Shown: piece after piece, positions 15,692 through 24,727 of the stretch
Layout of the letters: the number at the start of each line of letters is the position of its first letter
Position numbering within the stretch: the first letter of the stretch is position 1
NCBI RefSeq assembly: GCF_017115165.1
Contig: NZ_JABXKF010000145.1
Location: forward strand, 162,803-226,802
Source: Nostoc sp. LPT
GTDB taxonomy: Bacteria > Cyanobacteriota > Cyanobacteriia > Cyanobacteriales > Nostocaceae
DNA: 64,000 nucleotides
Direction: 5' to 3'
Notes under the pieces: model-generated
What the model saw: only the letters and a program-made list of their open reading frames with translations
Databases searched by the model: none
Told to the model about the DNA's origin: nothing
Made by a program: the position numbers and the translations under genes

Positions 15692-18292
15692 CTACTTAGT
15701 AAGCATTGTCCAGACACCATCCCAGGACTGTGGAGGCGGCGTTTGTTGGTAATTACGCGCACGCTCTAGGTGGATATCAACAGCTTGGTCTTGGGATTGG
15801 ATAGATTTGGCGGCCTCGAAACAAGCGATCGCTTGTGAGAAGTTGCGCGATAAATAAGCAGTGCGTCCAGTATGATAGTGAAACAAAAACTCTTCGGTTT
15901 TAGCATCTAGGGGAGTAATGCGATCGCCAATTAACTCGTATATATTAACTGCCTGGTGTTTCCCTTTGACTCGGATTTTATCTAACTGGCGCACCCAAAT
16001 GCGATCGCTGCACAATTGGTAAGTAAATTCACTTAAAAGAATATCACAACCGTAATCTTTAGTTACCGCTTCCAAGCGCGAACTTAAATTTACACCATCT
16101 CCAATGACGGTGTAATCCATCCGTTTGCGAGAACCAATATTACCCGAAACCACATCCCCAGAACTAATCCCAATGCCAATACGAATTTGCGGCTGCGCCT
16201 GGATAATTCGCCGTTGGTTAAATTCCTCTAAGCGGCGTCTCATATCTAAAGCTGACTGTACAGCCCTCCAAGCATGATTTTCTGTCAATGGTAGCGGCGC
16301 ACCAAATACCGCCATTAAGGCATCACCAATAAATTTATCGAGAGTGCCTTCGTGGTTAAAAACCGCCTCCACCATCGTTTCAAAATACTGATTGAGCAGC
16401 AATACCACCTCAGCTGCACCGAGATTTTCTGTAAGTGTTGTGTAGCCCCGGATATCAGAAAATAATATAGTTACTTCCTTCCGTTCGCCTACCATTAAAG
16501 CATCTTCTCCTAGTGCCATAACTTGTTCAGCGACATGGGGCGTCAGGTAACGGGACATGGTAGTTTTCATCCGTTTTTCCTGAGTAATGTCTTCTAAGAC
16601 CACCAAACCACCGCGTACACCGCCTTCTGGGTTAGTCAGGGGATTAACAGTAAGATTGATATTGCGCTCTAATGTTTGTACTTCATTAGAAGTGAGAAAC
16701 TCAGATTGGGGAGTCAGGGGTTGATTCCAGGGAATAAAAATATCGGGGTTCGTGCGATCGCGCACTGCTAAAATTGAGTGCTGATTCCTAAGTCCTGTTA
16801 ACGGTAGCGGAGCGTTTAGCCCGTCCTGATTTTCACTCAGCATCTGGTAAAGTCCCAGCATCAAACTTTGCTCTGGCACATAATGTTTAGCTCCAGTTTT
16901 TAGACTATCTTCTAGTCGCATTTGGAGATTTTCAATTGGCACAACTTCCCAAACTAGGCGACCAATCAAATTTTGTTCCCACAAAAGCTTGTTGTTCTTA
17001 CTATTAGCGTCTCCTATCGGACAACCCAGCAACTCTAGGGCTGCATCATTAATCGTGACAATCTGTCCTGCCATATCTGTAGAAATCACAGCATCTGACA
17101 GACTTTGTAAAATATCTTTTTGATACTGTTTTTCTAACAGCACATTTTCAAACAGCCGAGCATTTTCTAAGGCAATTCCTGCCTGATTATTAAAAGCCCG
17201 CATAAACTCTTCATCAGAAGCAGTAAAACTGCTTTGTTGCTTATTAATTAATTGTGTAACGCCAATCAAGTCATTTGCAGAATTAAATACCGGTAAACAT
17301 AAAATATTACCAGTTATATAACCAGTTTTTTTATCTGTAGTCGGGTCAAAGCGCGGGTCTTTATAAGCATCGGAAATATTTAAAGCTTCACCAGTGGAAG
17401 CGACATATCCAGCAATGCCACGGTTAGCAGGAATGCGAATTTCTATCAAGTTTGTGCCATCTGCTGCCATTGCAACTTTCGTCCAGAGTTCATTCAGCTC
17501 TTTACGATATAAAAATAATGTGCTGCGGTCTGCTTGCATTAAAATTCGAGCTTGTTCCATGACTATCTGCAAAGTTGCTTCTAAATCTAAACTTTGCCCC
17601 AGTGTCTGAGTTGCCCGCAACAAAGCCGTTGCGCCTCTTTGATTACGAGCCGCTACATAAAAAGATTGGCAGCTTTCTAGGATAATACCAATCGAAGCAG
17701 CAAAGTCTCGAAAACGTTCTTCATCATCATGATTAAACGGAACATTCCCAGTTTTATTAGCTAGTTGAACCACCGCTACAGTCTGGTTTTTGCTACTGAT
17801 AACGGGCATACATAAAATATTATGGATTTTGTAGCCCATTTGTTTTTCAAGTTCTGGGCTAAATAAGGGATGAGTATAAGTTTCAGATATATTTAGATAT
17901 TCACCTGTACTGGCAACATGACCGGGGATACCCACTGTAATGGGAGTACGAATTTCTAAGAATTTTTGAGTATTATCTTGAGGAACTTTTGACCACAGTT
18001 GACCTTTGTCATAATCAACTAAAAAAATGGCTGTATGTTCTGCTTGGAGAATTTGACCAATTTTGAGTGTGATAGCTTCTAATACTTTCTCCAACATAGT
18101 TTCTAGAGCTTCATTATTGATCAGTTCAATAGCTCTCAGAAATTGCTGGAACTCAGCAGTTATAAAGTCGAGTAAGCAAACAAATTCATTAACAGATAAG
18201 TCTTTGACGCGACGCAGTAGAGCGTGAGTACGATTAACTTGAGTTAGTTCAGTTAATGTAGCCAAGACGCTGCCAGGGTTGGGAAGTGTCAT
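15692..18292 (-). CDS. cyaB1: CyaB1-like adenylate cyclase (GAF-GAF-PAS-cyclase)
   Basis: 866 aa, class III cyclase making cAMP from ATP. Domain order: N-terminal helical region (1-60), GAF-A (about 75-210, LANKTGNVPFNHDDEERF), GAF-B (about 230-390, INKQQSSFTASDEEF), PAS (about 400-460), and the cyclase domain (about 600-790). Both GAFs carry the N-K...F...DE motif seen in cyclic-nucleotide-binding GAFs. Catalytic features are FSDIRGYTTL and FIGDALMAVFGAP (metal Asps), and KRMDYTVIGDGVNLSSRLE with the adenine-selecting Lys and transition-state Asn/Arg. In Anabaena CyaB1, cAMP binding to a GAF activates the enzyme. A dispersed repeat is translated in the linker near residues 487-498. Confidence 0.9.
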   Translation of the reverse strand: MTLPNPGSVLATLTELTQVNRTHALLRRVKDLSVNEFVCLLDFITAEFQQFLRAIELINNEALETMLEKVLEAITLKIGQILQAEHTAIFLVDYDKGQLWSKVPQDNTQKFLEIRTPITVGIPGHVASTGEYLNISETYTHPLFSPELEKQMGYKIHNILCMPVISSKNQTVAVVQLANKTGNVPFNHDDEERFRDFAASIGIILESCQSFYVAARNQRGATALLRATQTLGQSLDLEATLQIVMEQARILMQADRSTLFLYRKELNELWTKVAMAADGTNLIEIRIPANRGIAGYVASTGEALNISDAYKDPRFDPTTDKKTGYITGNILCLPVFNSANDLIGVTQLINKQQSSFTASDEEFMRAFNNQAGIALENARLFENVLLEKQYQKDILQSLSDAVISTDMAGQIVTINDAALELLGCPIGDANSKNNKLLWEQNLIGRLVWEVVPIENLQMRLEDSLKTGAKHYVPEQSLMLGLYQMLSENQDGLNAPLPLTGLRNQHSILAVRDRTNPDIFIPWNQPLTPQSEFLTSNEVQTLERNINLTVNPLTNPEGGVRGGLVVLEDITQEKRMKTTMSRYLTPHVAEQVMALGEDALMVGERKEVTILFSDIRGYTTLTENLGAAEVVLLLNQYFETMVEAVFNHEGTLDKFIGDALMAVFGAPLPLTENHAWRAVQSALDMRRRLEEFNQRRIIQAQPQIRIGIGISSGDVVSGNIGSRKRMDYTVIGDGVNLSSRLEAVTKDYGCDILLSEFTYQLCSDRIWVRQLDKIRVKGKHQAVNIYELIGDRITPLDAKTEEFLFHYHTGRTAYLSRNFSQAIACFEAAKSIQSQDQAVDIHLERARNYQQTPPPQSWDGVWTMLTK
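16798..16830. repeat. Dispersed repeat inside the cyclase gene
   Basis: The segment GTAGCGGAGCGTTTAGCCCG matches intergenic copies at 18358-18386 and 21161-21205, which share GCGTTTAGCCCGT-(G/C)-CTGA. Here it is read in frame as the peptide DGLNAPLPLTG. Confidence 0.7.
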
Positions 18293-18298
18293 GGTAAT

Positions 18299-18454
18299 TT
18301 TAGATTTTAGATTTTAGATTTTAGATTTTGGGCATGGGCGTTAGGAGTGCTGTACATGGATAGCGGGGCGTTTAGCCCGTGCTGAGTTAGGAGTTAAGAG
18401 TTAAGAGTTAGGAGTTTTGTTTATCTCCCTCATCTCCCTCATCTCCCTCATGCC
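18299..18454. repeat. Cluster of tandem and dispersed repeats
   Basis: In order: four AGATTTT heptamers (about 18300-18328), a copy of the GCGTTTAGCCCGT element (18358-18386), GTTAAGA/GTTAGGA heptamers (about 18385-18415), and three CTCCCTCAT nonamers (about 18424-18452). This is the spacer between the cyclase start and the end of sqdX. Confidence 0.75.
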
Positions 18455-19585
18455 CTATTTTGCCAATTGTTCAGAAAATATCACCTTTTGATAGTAATCT
18501 TGTAGCTGCTTAGTGGTAGCTGCCCAACCCCAACTTTCTGCTTCCTGGCGGGCATTTTGACGGATGATATCTCGTTGTTGTTTTTGTTCTAAGAGTCGAA
18601 CAGTAGCAGCTAACGCTCCTTGAACATCTGCTGTTGGCTCAAAAAGATATCCATTTACCCCATCTGTCACAATATCAGGAATCCCCCCGGAACGGGCTGC
18701 TACCACGGGACAGCCAGCAGCCATCGCTTCTAGTAGTACTAAGCCTAGTGTTTCTGTACGGGAAGGAAAGATGAAGGCATCAGCACTCGCAAAGGCAGAA
18801 CCTAACTCTTGCCCCATAAGATAGCCAACAAAATAAGTGTTTGTGCCAGCAAAGTGTTTTTGCAATGCTTGACGGTGGGGCCCATCCCCAACCAATGCTA
18901 ACCGCGCTTCGGGAATGGCTTCTAAAATTGGTTTGATGCGCTCAATTTCTTTTTCAGCAGAAAGCCGTCCTACGTAAAGTAGCAATGGACTTTCTGGATG
19001 ATTTTTTGATAGGCGCGATCGCATTTCTACACTAGCTAAATCGGGGTGAAATAATTCCGTATCCACCCCGCGCTGCCACAAATCTACACGTTCAATACCG
19101 TGTGCTGTCAGTTCCTCTATCATTGCTGTGGAGGTACACAGATTCAAAGCTGCTTGATTATGAGCGCTTTTGAGCAGTTCCCAAAGAAAACCTTCCAACA
19201 TCCCCAAACCGTAATGCTGGAGATATTGGGGTAAATGGGTATGATAAGACGCGACCAAGGGGATTTTGAGGATTTTGCTATAAAATATGCCAGACAAACC
19301 CAAAACGGCTGGATTCACGACATGAATAATATCAGGCTTAAACTCTTCTAAGATGTAACCAATGGCTGGGCGGGGTAATGCCATTTTCAATTCTGGATAC
19401 AATGGCAGAGGAAAGCCAGTAACGCCGTAAACTTTAGCGCCTTTGTGTTCTGTGATGCCTCCATCAGGGGCAATCACCAACACTTGATTCCCACTGCGCT
19501 GGAGATGGTCAACAGTATGGCGCAGGCGCGTTACAATGCCGTCAACCTTGGGTAAAAAGGTTTCGGTAAATAGGGCAATTCTCAT
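18455..19585 (-). CDS. sqdX: Sulfoquinovosyltransferase SqdX (SQDG synthesis)
   Basis: 376 aa GT4 glycosyltransferase. It moves sulfoquinovose from UDP-sulfoquinovose to diacylglycerol to make the thylakoid sulfolipid SQDG. The N-terminal motif is MRIALFTETFLPKVDGIVTR. Further support comes from YHTHLPQYLQHYGLG, LYVGRLSAEKEIERIKP, the EX7E-type region FIFPSRTETLGLVLLEAMAAG and GGIPDIVTDGVNGYLFEP. sqdB lies upstream in the same direction, which fixes the role. The two are separated by 234 bp holding a DUF4291 remnant. Confidence 0.92.
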   Translation of the reverse strand: MRIALFTETFLPKVDGIVTRLRHTVDHLQRSGNQVLVIAPDGGITEHKGAKVYGVTGFPLPLYPELKMALPRPAIGYILEEFKPDIIHVVNPAVLGLSGIFYSKILKIPLVASYHTHLPQYLQHYGLGMLEGFLWELLKSAHNQAALNLCTSTAMIEELTAHGIERVDLWQRGVDTELFHPDLASVEMRSRLSKNHPESPLLLYVGRLSAEKEIERIKPILEAIPEARLALVGDGPHRQALQKHFAGTNTYFVGYLMGQELGSAFASADAFIFPSRTETLGLVLLEAMAAGCPVVAARSGGIPDIVTDGVNGYLFEPTADVQGALAATVRLLEQKQQRDIIRQNARQEAESWGWAATTKQLQDYYQKVIFSEQLAK

Positions 19586-19637
19586 AAAAAACTATTCAGT
19601 CCAGGCAGATAATCTCAGCTTTGCTTGCATTTCGGCA

Positions 19638-19814
19638 TCAAACACAGAGTAAACTCTCTTTTGTGGTGTATATCAACTCTCCACAGTCAAAATCACTGTC
19701 GTAAACGGCAAATTTAGTAATAGCTGGACGATACGCCTGATAAATAATAACTATTTGGTCGTCATATTGTGCTAGAATACAACGACCAATTTTAGACCCA
19801 CGATTTACTGGGGT
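19638..19814 (-). pseudogene. DUF4291 N-terminal remnant between sqdB and sqdX
   Basis: A 58-codon frame without a start codon reads IGRCILAQYDDQIVIIYQAY then RPAITKFAVYDSDFD before losing similarity. This matches the N-terminus of DUF4291 proteins (R-x-I-x-A-x-Y-D-D-x-T-I-x-V-YQAY) as I remember them. The remaining two-thirds of that family (with the WIKPSFLWMMYRSGW-like block) is absent. I read it as a relic of a gene that once lay inside the sulfolipid operon. Confidence 0.6.
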
Positions 19815-19819
19815 TTACA

Positions 19820-20974
19820 CTAATTTCTGTGCCAAGAGACTTTAGGCAGAATTTGTTTGTGATCGACTCGCGTCTGATACTTGATAGCAAAGTTTAACAG
19901 AGAATCGAGGAGAGAATCAGAGAGCAAGTGAGGCTGTAAACCTAAATCAAGCAATTTTGTATTTTTAGCGTTGAAGTAATGTTCTTCTTTTTCAACTCTG
20001 GGATTATCTAGGTGATTGATTTCTACGTTCAATCCGATAGCGTTACCAGCTTTTTTCACCATCAATGCCAAATCGCCGACGCTAAATTGTTCGGTAAATT
20101 GGTTAAACACGCGGAATTCGCCTGGTTGTGCAGGATTAGCGATCGCTAATTCCACACATCTTACTGTATCCCGAATATCTAAAAATCCGCGAGTTTGTCC
20201 ACCTTTACCGTAGACAGTTAACGGATGTCCAATAGCTGCTTGAATACAAAAGCGGTTTAGTGCTGTACCAAACACACCATCGTAATCCAGCCGATTAATT
20301 AATAGTTCGTCCATCCCCGTCTCTTCGGTTAAGACGCCGTAAACTACACCTTGATTTAAATCCGTTGCCCGCAATCCCCAAATCCGGCAAGCAAAGTGGA
20401 TGTTATGACTATCATGGACTTTGCTTAAATGGTACATTGAACCGGGTTGCTTAGGATAAGGTAGGGTATCCTTGCGTCCATTGTGTTCAATGGTGAGATA
20501 CCCTTCTTCTATATCAATGTTGGGTGTACCGTATTCACCCATCGTTCCCAGCTTCACCAAATGACAGTCCGGGAAATCTTCCCGCATGGCGTACAGTAAG
20601 TTCAACGTACCAACTACATTATTGACCTGGGTGAGAACTGCGTGTTCTCGGTCAATCATGGAAAATGGAGCCGAACGCTGTTCGCCAAAATGCACTAGGG
20701 CATTTGGCTGAAATTGATGTAATGTTTTCTGAAGAAATTCGTAATTCGTAATATCGCCGATGAACAAGTCGATAGATTTACCCGTCAAATCTTGCCAGCG
20801 CTGGAGACGTTGTTGAATTAGTGCGATCGGAGTGAGAGTTTCGACACCAAGTTCATTATCCCAGTGCCGCCGCACCAAACTATCTAGAATTCCAACTTCA
20901 TAACCTCGATTGGAAAGGTAAAGAGCAGTTGCCCAACCGCAATATCCATCACCACCAATAACCAGGACTTTCAT
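19820..20974 (-). CDS. sqdB: UDP-sulfoquinovose synthase SqdB
   Basis: ATG at 20974 gives 384 aa (a GTG at 20980 would add two residues). Extended SDR enzyme that makes UDP-sulfoquinovose from UDP-glucose and sulfite with bound NAD. The Rossmann motif is VLVIGGDGYCGWATALYLS. Also visible: DSLVRRHWDNELG, HFGEQRSAPFSMID, the active-site region LGTMGEYGTP with PGSMYHLSKVHDSHN (YxxxK), and ADLNQGVVYG-like ATDLNQGVVYG. Length matches plant and cyanobacterial SqdB. First gene of the sqdB-sqdX unit. Confidence 0.95.
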   Translation of the reverse strand: MKVLVIGGDGYCGWATALYLSNRGYEVGILDSLVRRHWDNELGVETLTPIALIQQRLQRWQDLTGKSIDLFIGDITNYEFLQKTLHQFQPNALVHFGEQRSAPFSMIDREHAVLTQVNNVVGTLNLLYAMREDFPDCHLVKLGTMGEYGTPNIDIEEGYLTIEHNGRKDTLPYPKQPGSMYHLSKVHDSHNIHFACRIWGLRATDLNQGVVYGVLTEETGMDELLINRLDYDGVFGTALNRFCIQAAIGHPLTVYGKGGQTRGFLDIRDTVRCVELAIANPAQPGEFRVFNQFTEQFSVGDLALMVKKAGNAIGLNVEINHLDNPRVEKEEHYFNAKNTKLLDLGLQPHLLSDSLLDSLLNFAIKYQTRVDHKQILPKVSWHRN

Positions 20975-21059
20975 CTTCACCAGTTTTTACTCGCTGATAG
21001 CTAAATCTATCAGGTTTCTGTCCCCTCTCAATCATCATTCTGGGAGAGATGTAGATTTT

Positions 21060-21205
21060 GGGGGAAGTGGGGAGTAGGGAGATGAGGGAGATGAGAGAGC
21101 AGGGGAAGCAGAGGAAGAAGAATTAATAACCAATGCCCCTCAAGAGTGCCCAGTCATGATGAGTGCTGTTAGCGGAAGCGGGGCGTTTAGCCCGTGCTGA
21201 GTTGG
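21060..21205. repeat. Repeat-rich spacer with a dispersed element copy
   Basis: Purine-rich low-complexity DNA (GGGGAAGTGGGGAGTAGGG and AGATGAGGG runs, 21060-21110) is followed by a copy of the element with GGGCGTTTAGCCCGTGCTGA at 21161-21205. Confidence 0.65.
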
Positions 21206-21267
21206 AAATCTCGCTTCTTTACTCAGGATTGGGAAAAGAGGAACTGTTTTGCCCAATGCCCCATCTT

Positions 21268-21786
21268 TCAAGACTTTGAAATGCGATACTGCTGGGCAAT
21301 GTAATAAAACAAACGATAGTAATCTTGAAAATATTGGCTCTTGCTTCGTCCCTGCCAATAGTATTTAACTTGACTCTGAGTTAGTGTCAGTGTCATTGAA
21401 CCTACTAATTGATCAACTTCTACAATCAGCACCCCAGATACTCCTTGAGCGGTCTGAAAGTTGGATTTTATCTTTTTCACGGATTCTCGATCGTTTAGTA
21501 GCTGATGACTTGCCCACCCGCGAATTTCCACTGAGTTATCCTGTGGTGAAATAAACGCAATTCCATCACCATTTTCTGATGCTGCTAATGAAGTCCAGTT
21601 ACTCGGATATGGAAATTCAAAGCCATAACGAGAGTTGCTATAAGTTTTCCAGGCGATCGCTCCGGCGTTAAAATCATTTGCAGTACAACCCCACAGCATG
21701 ATTAACAGGGCAATGACTCCGCTAACACTGGCGGCAAACCGATAAATTCTTCGCCCCAAACTAGAGATTTTATTAGCAGTAGCCAT
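21268..21786 (-). CDS. Putative lipoprotein with PsbP-like domain
   Basis: 172 aa. The N-terminus has a basic region and a hydrophobic stretch ending in a lipobox-like LWGC (SGVIALLIMLWGCTAND), so it is probably a lipid-anchored lumenal or periplasmic protein. The mature part starts WKTYSNSRYGFEFPYPSNW, the opening typical of PsbP-fold proteins, and continues with strand-rich sequence (ISPQDNSVEIRGWASH). The C-terminus is tyrosine-rich (YYWQGRSKSQYFQDYYRLFYY). A direct photosystem II role cannot be claimed; it may be one of the many PsbP-like domain proteins. Confidence 0.6.
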   Translation of the reverse strand: MATANKISSLGRRIYRFAASVSGVIALLIMLWGCTANDFNAGAIAWKTYSNSRYGFEFPYPSNWTSLAASENGDGIAFISPQDNSVEIRGWASHQLLNDRESVKKIKSNFQTAQGVSGVLIVEVDQLVGSMTLTLTQSQVKYYWQGRSKSQYFQDYYRLFYYIAQQYRISKS

Positions 21787-21950
21787 TTACATCACACATT
21801 TTGCCAAAGTTACTGATTTTATAGAAATACCAGAAACTCAGATCGATACCTTCACTAATTTATGAGTTATTCACGAATCGGGAAATGCACCAAAAGAGCA
21901 CTCATTAAAAATTCAATAAATAATATTCAGGATATTTACCAAGCCCCGTT

Positions 21951-21973
21951 GGGGCGGGTGTGGGGGTGTGGGG
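21951..21973 (+). other. Potential G-quadruplex tract
   Basis: Four G-runs (4, 3, 5 and 4 G) are separated by loops of 1, 3 and 3 bases (C, TGT, TGT). This fits the usual G3+N1-7 rule for quadruplex formation on the plus strand. Confidence 0.55.
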
Positions 21974-22045
21974 TTGCATGGTGGTAGGGGATATCTAGCC
22001 CCAACCACCCGCATGAGTCTTTAGCCCTGCCTAAAAAGGGCAACC

Positions 22046-22080
22046 GTGAAGTCCTTTGGTCTCAATCCAAAGGACTTCAC
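22046..22080. repeat. Perfect 14-bp inverted repeat, 7-nt loop
   Basis: GTGAAGTCCTTTGG at 22046-22059 is exactly mirrored at 22067-22080 around TCTCAAT. No T-run follows on either side, so it is more likely a dispersed palindrome or protein site than a standard terminator. Confidence 0.7.
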
Positions 22081-22637
22081 CTTACACCCCTAATGAATAT
22101 TCTCTTTGGTAATATCGGTATAAAAAGCTTAGAAAAAGTGCTTTATCACACAAATATAGACAGTGTATCTCAGACAGATCGGCTAAATTTAGAGCTTTTT
22201 CACTTCCAAACAAACACATATTTGCAATTTCGGCCAAATCTCTCTGTAGTTTGCATCGGTAAGCCAAACGACTAAAATCCCCAGATATTGACATTTCTTG
22301 ATATTTCTGGCTTACCAGATTTGGATGTGGTATCTCACATCCACGCGCAAATTTGAATAAATGGGGATGAATACCATATCACCGACTTGGTGACGTTCCA
22401 AAGAATTAAAAAGTAAGCCAAGTTAGACAATCGTTTATTGAGCGATCACTAATTCCCATCAAAAATTAATTCTGAGAGCTTTGTATTGAGCGATCAATCA
22501 CTCAATAAACAGCATTTTATCCCCAATATGTAAATAAATGTAACAAAACTAGCGTTAAAACGTTTTACCGTCTTGACAACCAATAAAAGAACCGATAACT
22601 TGATATACATACCCGGGTAAGACCGTTAAAGAGTTAT

Positions 22638-22991
22638 ATGCAAACGCAAACTAAGCAAAAGGTCACTTTGTATTTATCGCCAGAGTTGCACAGGAAACTG
22701 AAAATTCGTTCAGCAGTTGATTCCGAGCCAATGTCAGAACTTGCCGAACGTGCCCTTGGTTTTTACCTATGCAATCAAGAATTGTTTGACGAGTTAGAAG
22801 ATTCTTCTTATGGGCGGACTCATAGAGTTTATTCATGCCCAACTTGTGATAGCTCGCTAGTCTTACGTGATGGGGAACTGGTTACTTTAGGCAATCAACC
22901 AGGAGTAATTGGTCAAGAGCATCTTTCTCTGAATGAGATGGATGAAGATGAAACCAATCCCAAGGGTGAGGAAGAGTTAGTTCCTTGCTAA
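22638..22991 (+). CDS. Ribbon-helix-helix domain protein, 117 aa
   Basis: Residues 7-50 (KVTLYLSPELHRKLKIRSAV then EPMSELAERALGFYL) match a ribbon-helix-helix DNA-binding fold: one strand, then two helices. The second half has VYSCPTCDSSLVLRDGELVTL, with a CxxC that could be half of a zinc knuckle, and an acidic tail (EMDEDETNPKGEEEL). It lies 80 bp upstream of the AAA+ ATPase gene on the same strand and is probably its operon partner. It may autoregulate the operon; that is inference. Confidence 0.7.
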   Translation: MQTQTKQKVTLYLSPELHRKLKIRSAVDSEPMSELAERALGFYLCNQELFDELEDSSYGRTHRVYSCPTCDSSLVLRDGELVTLGNQPGVIGQEHLSLNEMDEDETNPKGEEELVPC

Positions 22992-23073
22992 CTAAATAGA
23001 TATTCATGATTCGGTTGTCTTTACCAGAAGCAATGTCTCTACTGTCTCTATAAGGTCTCAAGTAGGTCGAAGT

Positions 23074-24585
23074 ATGAACGAAGAGCTCAAGATCCTAATT
23101 CAAGCTCAATACCCTTTAATCTACCTTGTTACCTCCGAGGAAGAGCGGGCCGAGCAAGCAATTTCCACAATCGCCCAGTTATTAAAGCCCCAGCGTCGAG
23201 TATTTGTTTGGACAGTAACACACGGGATTGTTGAGTATGGTCAACCCCGGAATGTCACCCAGCATAATACCGTGTCTCCAGAGGCGGCGATTGAGTGGAT
23301 CATCCGGCAGAAAGAACCAAGTATATTTATTCTTAAAGATTTACATCCCTTTATAGATGCGCCTGCAACTAACAGATCGTTACGTGATGCGATCGCTAGT
23401 TTCAAAGGTATGCAAAAGAACATCATTTTGATGTCTCCGATGCAACAAGTACCTATAGAACTGGAAAAAGAAGTTGTTGTTCTCGACTTTACATTGCCAG
23501 ATATGGCTGAGTTGAATAAAGTCTTAACTCACCATATAGAGCAAAATCGTGGTCGGCGACTGACAACAGAAGCCAGAGAAAAACTTCTAAGAGCTGCTTT
23601 AGGTCTAACTAAAGATGAAGCTGAGAAAGTCTACCGTAAGGCACAGGTAACTAAAGAGCGTTTAACAGAAGATGAAGTAGACATCGTTTTATCTGAGAAA
23701 AAGCAACTAATTCGGCGCAATGGCATCTTAGAATACATTGAAGAAGATGAAACTATTGATGCTGTAGGTGGCTTAGAAGAGTTAAAAAGATGGCTCAAGC
23801 AACGCTCTAACGCTTTCACAGAAAGAGCGAGAGAGTATGGTTTGCCTCAACCAAAAGGAATGTTAATTTTAGGAGTTCCCGGTTGCGGTAAGTCATTAAT
23901 TGCCAAAACTACTTCCCGGCTGTGGGGTTTACCATTGTTGCGGTTGGATATGGGGCGAGTCTACGACGGCTCAATGGTGGGACGAAGCGAGGCAAATCTG
24001 CGGAACGCCCTGAAAACAGCAGAATCTATTTCCCCAGCGATTTTGTTTATCGATGAATTGGATAAATCCTTTGCTGGTAGTGGAGGTTCTTCTGATTCTG
24101 ATGGGGGGACTTCAAGTAGAATCTTCGGCTCTTTCCTCACCTGGATGCAAGATAAGAAATCACCAGTGTTCGTGATGGCAACAGCCAATAGAGTAGAACG
24201 CTTACCTGGCGAGTTCTTGAGGAAAGGACGCTTTGATGAAATTTTCTTTGTCGATCTGCCAACACCGGAAGAACGGCAGGATATTTTCAATATTCATCTG
24301 ACCAAACGCCGTGAAGACATCTCTCGATTCGATCTTGAGCAATTAGCCAAGATGTCTGATGGCTTTTCTGGAGCAGAAATAGAGCAAGCGATCGTTGCGG
24401 CAATGTATGAAGCTTTTGCCCAAGATCGGGAGTTCACCCAACTAGATATTATTGCTGCACTGAAGGCAACTTTGCCGCTGTCTCGAACGATGCAAGAACA
24501 AGTAACGGCTCTGAGAGATTGGGCCAGACAGCGCGCACGCCCCGCAGCATCCTCCGTAGCTGAATATCAGCGAATGGAGTTTTAA
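23074..24585 (+). CDS. ycf46: Ycf46-like AAA+ ATPase
   Basis: 503 aa. The N-terminal domain (1-220) starts MNEELKILIQAQYPLIYLVT, as in plastid Ycf46 and Synechocystis Slr0374. The AAA+ module has Walker A GVPGCGKS (about residue 268), Walker B ILFIDELDKSF (about 323-333), sensor 1 VFVMATANR and the arginine-finger region LPGEFLRKGRFDEIFFVDLP. A lid domain follows (MSDGFSGAEIEQAIVAAMYE). From memory, slr0374 is co-transcribed with neighbours and responds to stress and inorganic carbon supply. The molecular substrate is not known. Confidence 0.88.
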   Translation: MNEELKILIQAQYPLIYLVTSEEERAEQAISTIAQLLKPQRRVFVWTVTHGIVEYGQPRNVTQHNTVSPEAAIEWIIRQKEPSIFILKDLHPFIDAPATNRSLRDAIASFKGMQKNIILMSPMQQVPIELEKEVVVLDFTLPDMAELNKVLTHHIEQNRGRRLTTEAREKLLRAALGLTKDEAEKVYRKAQVTKERLTEDEVDIVLSEKKQLIRRNGILEYIEEDETIDAVGGLEELKRWLKQRSNAFTERAREYGLPQPKGMLILGVPGCGKSLIAKTTSRLWGLPLLRLDMGRVYDGSMVGRSEANLRNALKTAESISPAILFIDELDKSFAGSGGSSDSDGGTSSRIFGSFLTWMQDKKSPVFVMATANRVERLPGEFLRKGRFDEIFFVDLPTPEERQDIFNIHLTKRREDISRFDLEQLAKMSDGFSGAEIEQAIVAAMYEAFAQDREFTQLDIIAALKATLPLSRTMQEQVTALRDWARQRARPAASSVAEYQRMEF

Positions 24586-24727
24586 AAGCTTTCCTCTGCC
24601 ATCCCAGGGGGAAAGGCTAGCTGAAAATGCTAGCAGTTATAAGAAAAGCCGCATCCTGCTTAAGCGCGGCTTCGCCCAAAACAAACCGTTGTCGTCTTTC
24701 TCAATCTTCTCATTGGAGGAAACCCAA

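Larger units (their letters stand above)
21787..22637. other. Long spacer between divergent genes, with structured DNA
   Basis: About 850 bases. It holds a G-run tract (21951-21973), a perfect inverted repeat (22046-22080) and a GAGCGATCA-containing near-palindrome around 22488-22512 (TATTGAG mirrored by CTCAATA). Open frames of 60-70 codons on both strands around 22090-22290 overlap each other and look random. Promoters for the genes at 21786 and 22638 must lie here. Confidence 0.45.

Noticed and set aside
15412..15762. 116-codon minus frame spanning the STRR array
   Set aside because: Overlaps two real genes and reads through heptamer repeats (CPMPDSPFPIPHSPF); a repeat artefact.
22082..22294. 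Overlapping 60-70-codon frames on both strands
   Set aside because: They mirror each other, lack ribosome sites and have no family features.
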